The notes under the pieces: generated by a model
Databases searched by the model: none
What the model saw: only the letters and a program-made list of their open reading frames with translations
What the model was told of the DNA's origin: nothing
Part shown: piece by piece, positions 24,864 to 27,036 of the stretch
How positions within the stretch are numbered: the stretch's first letter is position 1
How the letters are laid out: the number at the start of each line of letters is the position of its first letter
Origin: an uncultured Bacteroidales bacterium
GTDB lineage: Bacteria; Bacteroidota; Bacteroidia; Bacteroidales; UBA932
Direction: 5' to 3'
DNA length: 27,036 nucleotides
Assembly (NCBI GenBank): GCA_905234775.1
Contig: CAJOJC010000017.1
Coordinates: 1 to 27,036, forward strand
Program-made: the position numbers and the translations under genes

Positions 24864-26082
24864 CATCGAGGTCGACGGGCAGGAGGCTTTGGCTCTCGGA
24901 GCCCAGACCGGCTACAAGGTTGCCGCGCGGGTAGAAGGCTGGAACCGCGGTGAGAACTGTCCGTATGGCCACGTAGTCGATGTGCTCGGCGCTCCCGGCG
25001 CAAACGAGACCGAGATGCACGCTATCCTCGCGGAATTCAACCTCCCGTACCGTTTCGAGAAGGAGGTGGAGAATGCTGCCGACAAGATCTCCGAAAAGAT
25101 CACGGCGGAGGATCTGGCCGAAAGAAAGGATTTCCGTCAGACTTTCACCTTCACTATCGATCCGGCAGACGCGAAGGACTTCGACGATGCGATTTCGTTC
25201 CGCCCGCTGGAGAATGGAAATTACGAGGTCGGCGTCCACATCGCGGACGTGTCGCATTACGTGCTGCCCGGCTCGCCCGTGGACAAGGAGGCGCAGGACA
25301 GGGGAACTTCCGTCTACTTGGTAGACCGGACGGTCCCGATGCTCCCGGAGAAGCTGTGCAACAAGCTCTGCTCGCTCCGCCCTCACGAAGACAAGCTCAC
25401 TTTCTCGGCCGTTTTCGAGATGACCGCGGACGCGAAAGTGCGCAAGCGCTGGTTCGGCAGGACCGTCATCAACTCCGACTTCCGCCTGGACTACGATCAG
25501 GCGCAGGCGATAATCAAGACCCCCGATCAGGTCGGGGGTGACGGTCCTGTCATGGTAGATCAGATCGTGGGTGACGGTCCTGTCATGGTAGATCAGATCG
25601 TGGGTGACGGTCCTGTCATGCCCGACTCCGATCGGGCATCTTCCGAGCTCGCGACCGCGCTTCGAACCCTCATGTCCATGGCCCTGATCCTTAAATCCCG
25701 CCGCCAGAAGGCGGGCGCGATCGACTTCGACCGCCCGGAGATGAAGGTGAAGTGCGACGAGTTCGGCAAGCCGCTCGAGATATATCAGGTCCACTCCTTC
25801 GAGGCAAACTGGCTGATCGAGGAGTTCATGTTGCTGGCGAACCGCAGCGTAGCGGAGTTCGTCTCCGGGAAAGGCAAGACCTTCGTCTACCGTGTCCACG
25901 ACACACCGAACGAAGCGAAGCTCGACAGCCTGCGCTCGTTCGCGAAGACGATGGGCTACAAGATGGACGGCGCCCTCGAGGGCAAGGCGGTTGCTTCGAC
26001 TCTCAACGACCTTCTCACACGCTCGGACGGCAAACCGGAAGGCTCGGCTTTACCGATGACACGGCAAAGGCTTTGGAATTGA
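24838..26082 (+). pseudogene. rnr: Ribonuclease R, central fragment (RNB domain, truncated)
   Basis: Continues RNase R in the shifted frame: second cold-shock domain (FMPYDIEVD...) and the RNB catalytic domain. The DPADAKDFDDA motif holds the Mg-binding aspartates; GVHIADVSHYV, RTVPMLPEKLCNKLCSLRP, GAIDFDRPE and IEEFMLLANRSVAEF follow. An in-frame palindromic insert lies at 25519-25639. Homology stops after LEGKAVASTLNDLLTR...KPEGSAL near 26045-26055. The rest of the RNB domain (the part that usually has the NIGHYGL and FTSPIRRYPDL motifs) and the S1 domain are missing, replaced by unrelated sequence ending at a TGA (26080-26082). With both ends broken, this copy should not give active RNase R. 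Confidence 0.85.
25519..25639 (+). repeat. Palindromic element with 33-base tandem repeat inside rnr
   Basis: Hairpin 1 has perfect arms ACCCCCGA (25519-25526) and TCGGGGGT (25532-25539). Then comes a 33-base unit, GTGACGGTCCTGTCATGG..., twice identically (25538-25570, 25571-25603) plus a 17-base third part (25604-25620). Hairpin 2 has perfect arms ATGCCCGA (25618-25625) and TCGGGCAT (25632-25639). The reading frame stays open and encodes about 11-residue repeats (GDGPVMVDQIV). It falls in the RNB domain's variable loop after DYDQAQAIIKT, where RNase R relatives have unrelated short sequence. Confidence 0.88.
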
Positions 26083-26375
26083 AGTCTGGGAAGTTCGCAA
26101 GGTTTGCGCAAGACGACGAAAACAAGTCCTTATACCTTATTATTAATAGTGAGCGTAACGAGGATGCTTTCGAGATACGATTATCCTCTGGATACTACTA
26201 TGTACCTACAAAGGTAATGTTCGACACGCTGGGATACAAGTATGAGAATGGTAACATTATGTTCGACTTGGTTCGCCAGTCCTCTCTTGACGATGACCTT
26301 CAGGGTCAGGTATATTTTATGAAGCAACGTGTAATTAAATCGAAAGAGAAGAAAAATGATATAACGGAACCATGA
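26046..26375 (+). pseudogene. Unidentified ORF remnant downstream of the rnr break
   Basis: An open frame entered from the break in rnr, reading GFTDDTAKALELKSGKF at its start and ending KSKEKKNDITEP at the TGA 26373-26375. There is no ATG before codon 58, and the region is lower in GC than rnr, so it looks like the 3' end of a foreign gene joined to rnr, or a small gene with a TTG start near 26076. The middle part (SSGYYYVPTKVMFDTLGYKY) is beta-like and the end is Lys-rich. I do not recognise the family. With the VirE_N-type gene downstream it probably belongs to a mobile element. Confidence 0.45.
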
Positions 26376-26381
26376 AAAAGG

Positions 26382-26410
26382 GCCCCGTATATTAGGGAAT
26401 ATAGCGGGGC
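26382..26410 (+). other. Stem-loop, possible terminator or element-end structure
   Basis: GCCCCGTATATT (26382-26393) pairs with AATATAGCGGGGC (26398-26410) with one bulged G and an AGGG loop. It starts 6 bases after the stop of the ORF remnant. No T-tract follows, so it is not a standard terminator on the plus strand. Upstream bases include AAAAAG, which on the minus strand gives CTTTTT, so it might terminate minus-strand transcription. Confidence 0.5.
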
Positions 26411-26419
26411 GCACACGCA

Positions 26420-26470
26420 ACTGGTCTCTGAGAGTTTGGCGGCTTACAAGAGACCGGTCTTTTACTTTAA
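26420..26470 (+). terminator. Probable hairpin terminator ahead of the VirE-type gene
   Basis: ACTGGTCTCT (26420-26429) pairs with AGAGACCGGT (26449-26458), 10 pairs with one wobble, loop of 19 bases, followed by CTTTTACTTT. The long loop and broken T-run make it a weak terminator. It could instead be an inverted-repeat binding site of the mobile element. Confidence 0.45.
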
Positions 26471-26512
26471 ACCATTAGTGGAATGGCTGTAAAGCAGTTG
26501 CAAAAATAATGT

Positions 26513-26520
26513 TATTTTTG
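26513..26520 (+). promoter_or_regulatory. Possible promoter -7 element of the VirE-type gene
   Basis: TATTTTTG fits TAnnTTTG. It lies 73 bases before the ATG at 26594 in an AT-rich leader. No clear TTTG is seen 19-21 bases upstream, so support is from the -7 box and position only. Confidence 0.4.
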
Positions 26521-26593
26521 TTATCTGCCAAATAATAGCCCTTTCCTGAGGTAATATTTATCAATAATTAATAATAATTTAAGGGTAACAATT

Positions 26594-27036
26594 ATGAATA
26601 ACATTGTTAATATAGATTATTTTAGGACTTTTACCAGCAAAGATGCTCAGGATGTGACTCTTGAGCAAGTAGTTGACATCATCCGTCAGGATGAAGAACT
26701 CAAGAAGAACACGATGATGTACCGTGATCTAATGGCGCAGGGACACGATAAGGCCGCAAAGGAGGTGAAGGAATCGACGCCTCAGGTGGCTGTCAGCTTC
26801 CGCATGGAGGGCGGCAAGGGAAAGGAGAACTGTCGTGACTGCCACCATCAGGTGCTAATCGACTTCGATGCGAAGAATCCTGAAGAACGACTGCCTGCTG
26901 AGGAGTTGGAGAGGGTGAAGACCTTCATGCGTACCTCTTATCATACCTTGATGGGCTATGAGAGCATCTCTGGTCTGGTCTATCACATCGTAGTTCCTTT
27001 CCTCTTGCCAGAAGGTGTTGAGATAGACATGACAAC
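26594..27036 (+). CDS. VirE / BT4734-like N-terminal domain protein (partial)
   Basis: 147 codons from ATG 26594 to the window edge, beginning MNNIVNIDYFRTFTSKDAQD. The pattern VTLEQVVDIIRQDEEL, then VAVSFRMEGGKGKENCRDC, HHQVLIDFD, and YHTLMGYESISGLVYHIVVP matches the BT4734-like/VirE N-terminal domain, which has a primase-like fold. In Bacteroidota it stands before a VirE-type ATPase/primase segment in phage-like, integrated and conjugative elements. The expected 'GLSLVDFD'-like strand and 'ISGKGIR'-like strand are both recognisable, though the usual Lys after SG is replaced. The downstream domain is outside the window. Base composition and position after the broken rnr fit an inserted element. 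Confidence 0.82.
   Translation, partial: MNNIVNIDYFRTFTSKDAQDVTLEQVVDIIRQDEELKKNTMMYRDLMAQGHDKAAKEVKESTPQVAVSFRMEGGKGKENCRDCHHQVLIDFDAKNPEERLPAEELERVKTFMRTSYHTLMGYESISGLVYHIVVPFLLPEGVEIDMT

Noticed and set aside
25538..25620. CRISPR-like array.
   Set aside because: The 33-base units are directly adjacent with no variable spacers, lie in frame in a coding gene, and there are no cas genes.

Overview
The window looks like a chromosomal segment of a Bacteroidales-type Bacteroidota genome. The evidence is: lipoprotein signal peptides followed by acidic residues, BACON, Big2-like and DUF5689-like surface proteins, TonB-dependent receptors with an N-terminal carboxypeptidase-regulatory-like domain, and promoters of the TTTG-N19-TAnnTTTG type instead of -35/-10 boxes. 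Genus cannot be told from this sequence alone.

Layout. (1) 1-486, minus strand: the 5' part of metK. Its short leader (487-540) closely resembles a SAM-II (SAM-alpha) riboswitch sitting directly against the start codon. (2) 676-9452, plus strand: an Oar-like TonB-dependent receptor followed by two large multidomain surface lipoproteins, closed by a hairpin terminator at 9474-9505. (3) 9576-11612: a third modular lipoprotein with its own consensus promoter and its own terminator. (4) 11766 to about 26080: a long set of tightly packed or overlapping plus-strand genes with no visible internal terminator. It holds a BACON/OB-fold lipoprotein, a secreted DNA/RNA non-specific endonuclease lipoprotein, a secreted endonuclease/exonuclease/phosphatase-family enzyme, a second TonB-dependent receptor and a DUF5689-like OB lipoprotein. 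These are followed by an M3 peptidase (Dcp-like), gpmI, a manA-type isomerase and rnr. (5) rnr is broken: it has a frameshift near 24838, an in-frame palindromic/tandem repeat at 25519-25639, and it loses homology at about 26050. There the sequence passes into lower-GC foreign-looking DNA that ends in a VirE/BT4734 N-terminal-domain gene running off the window.

How it may work together (inference). Genes 11766-20095 combine two predicted secreted nucleases, two OB-fold-type surface lipoproteins and an outer-membrane TonB-dependent transporter. This resembles a split version of the OB-plus-EEP extracellular nucleases known from other phyla, and suggests a surface system that binds, cuts and imports nucleic acids or their breakdown products. 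The upstream cluster 676-11612 has the same flavour (TonB receptor plus BACON/OB lipoproteins). It also shares shuffled copies of a roughly 175-residue beta-rich module that I do not recognise as a named family. No SusD or glycoside hydrolase is visible, so a classic polysaccharide utilisation locus is not supported.
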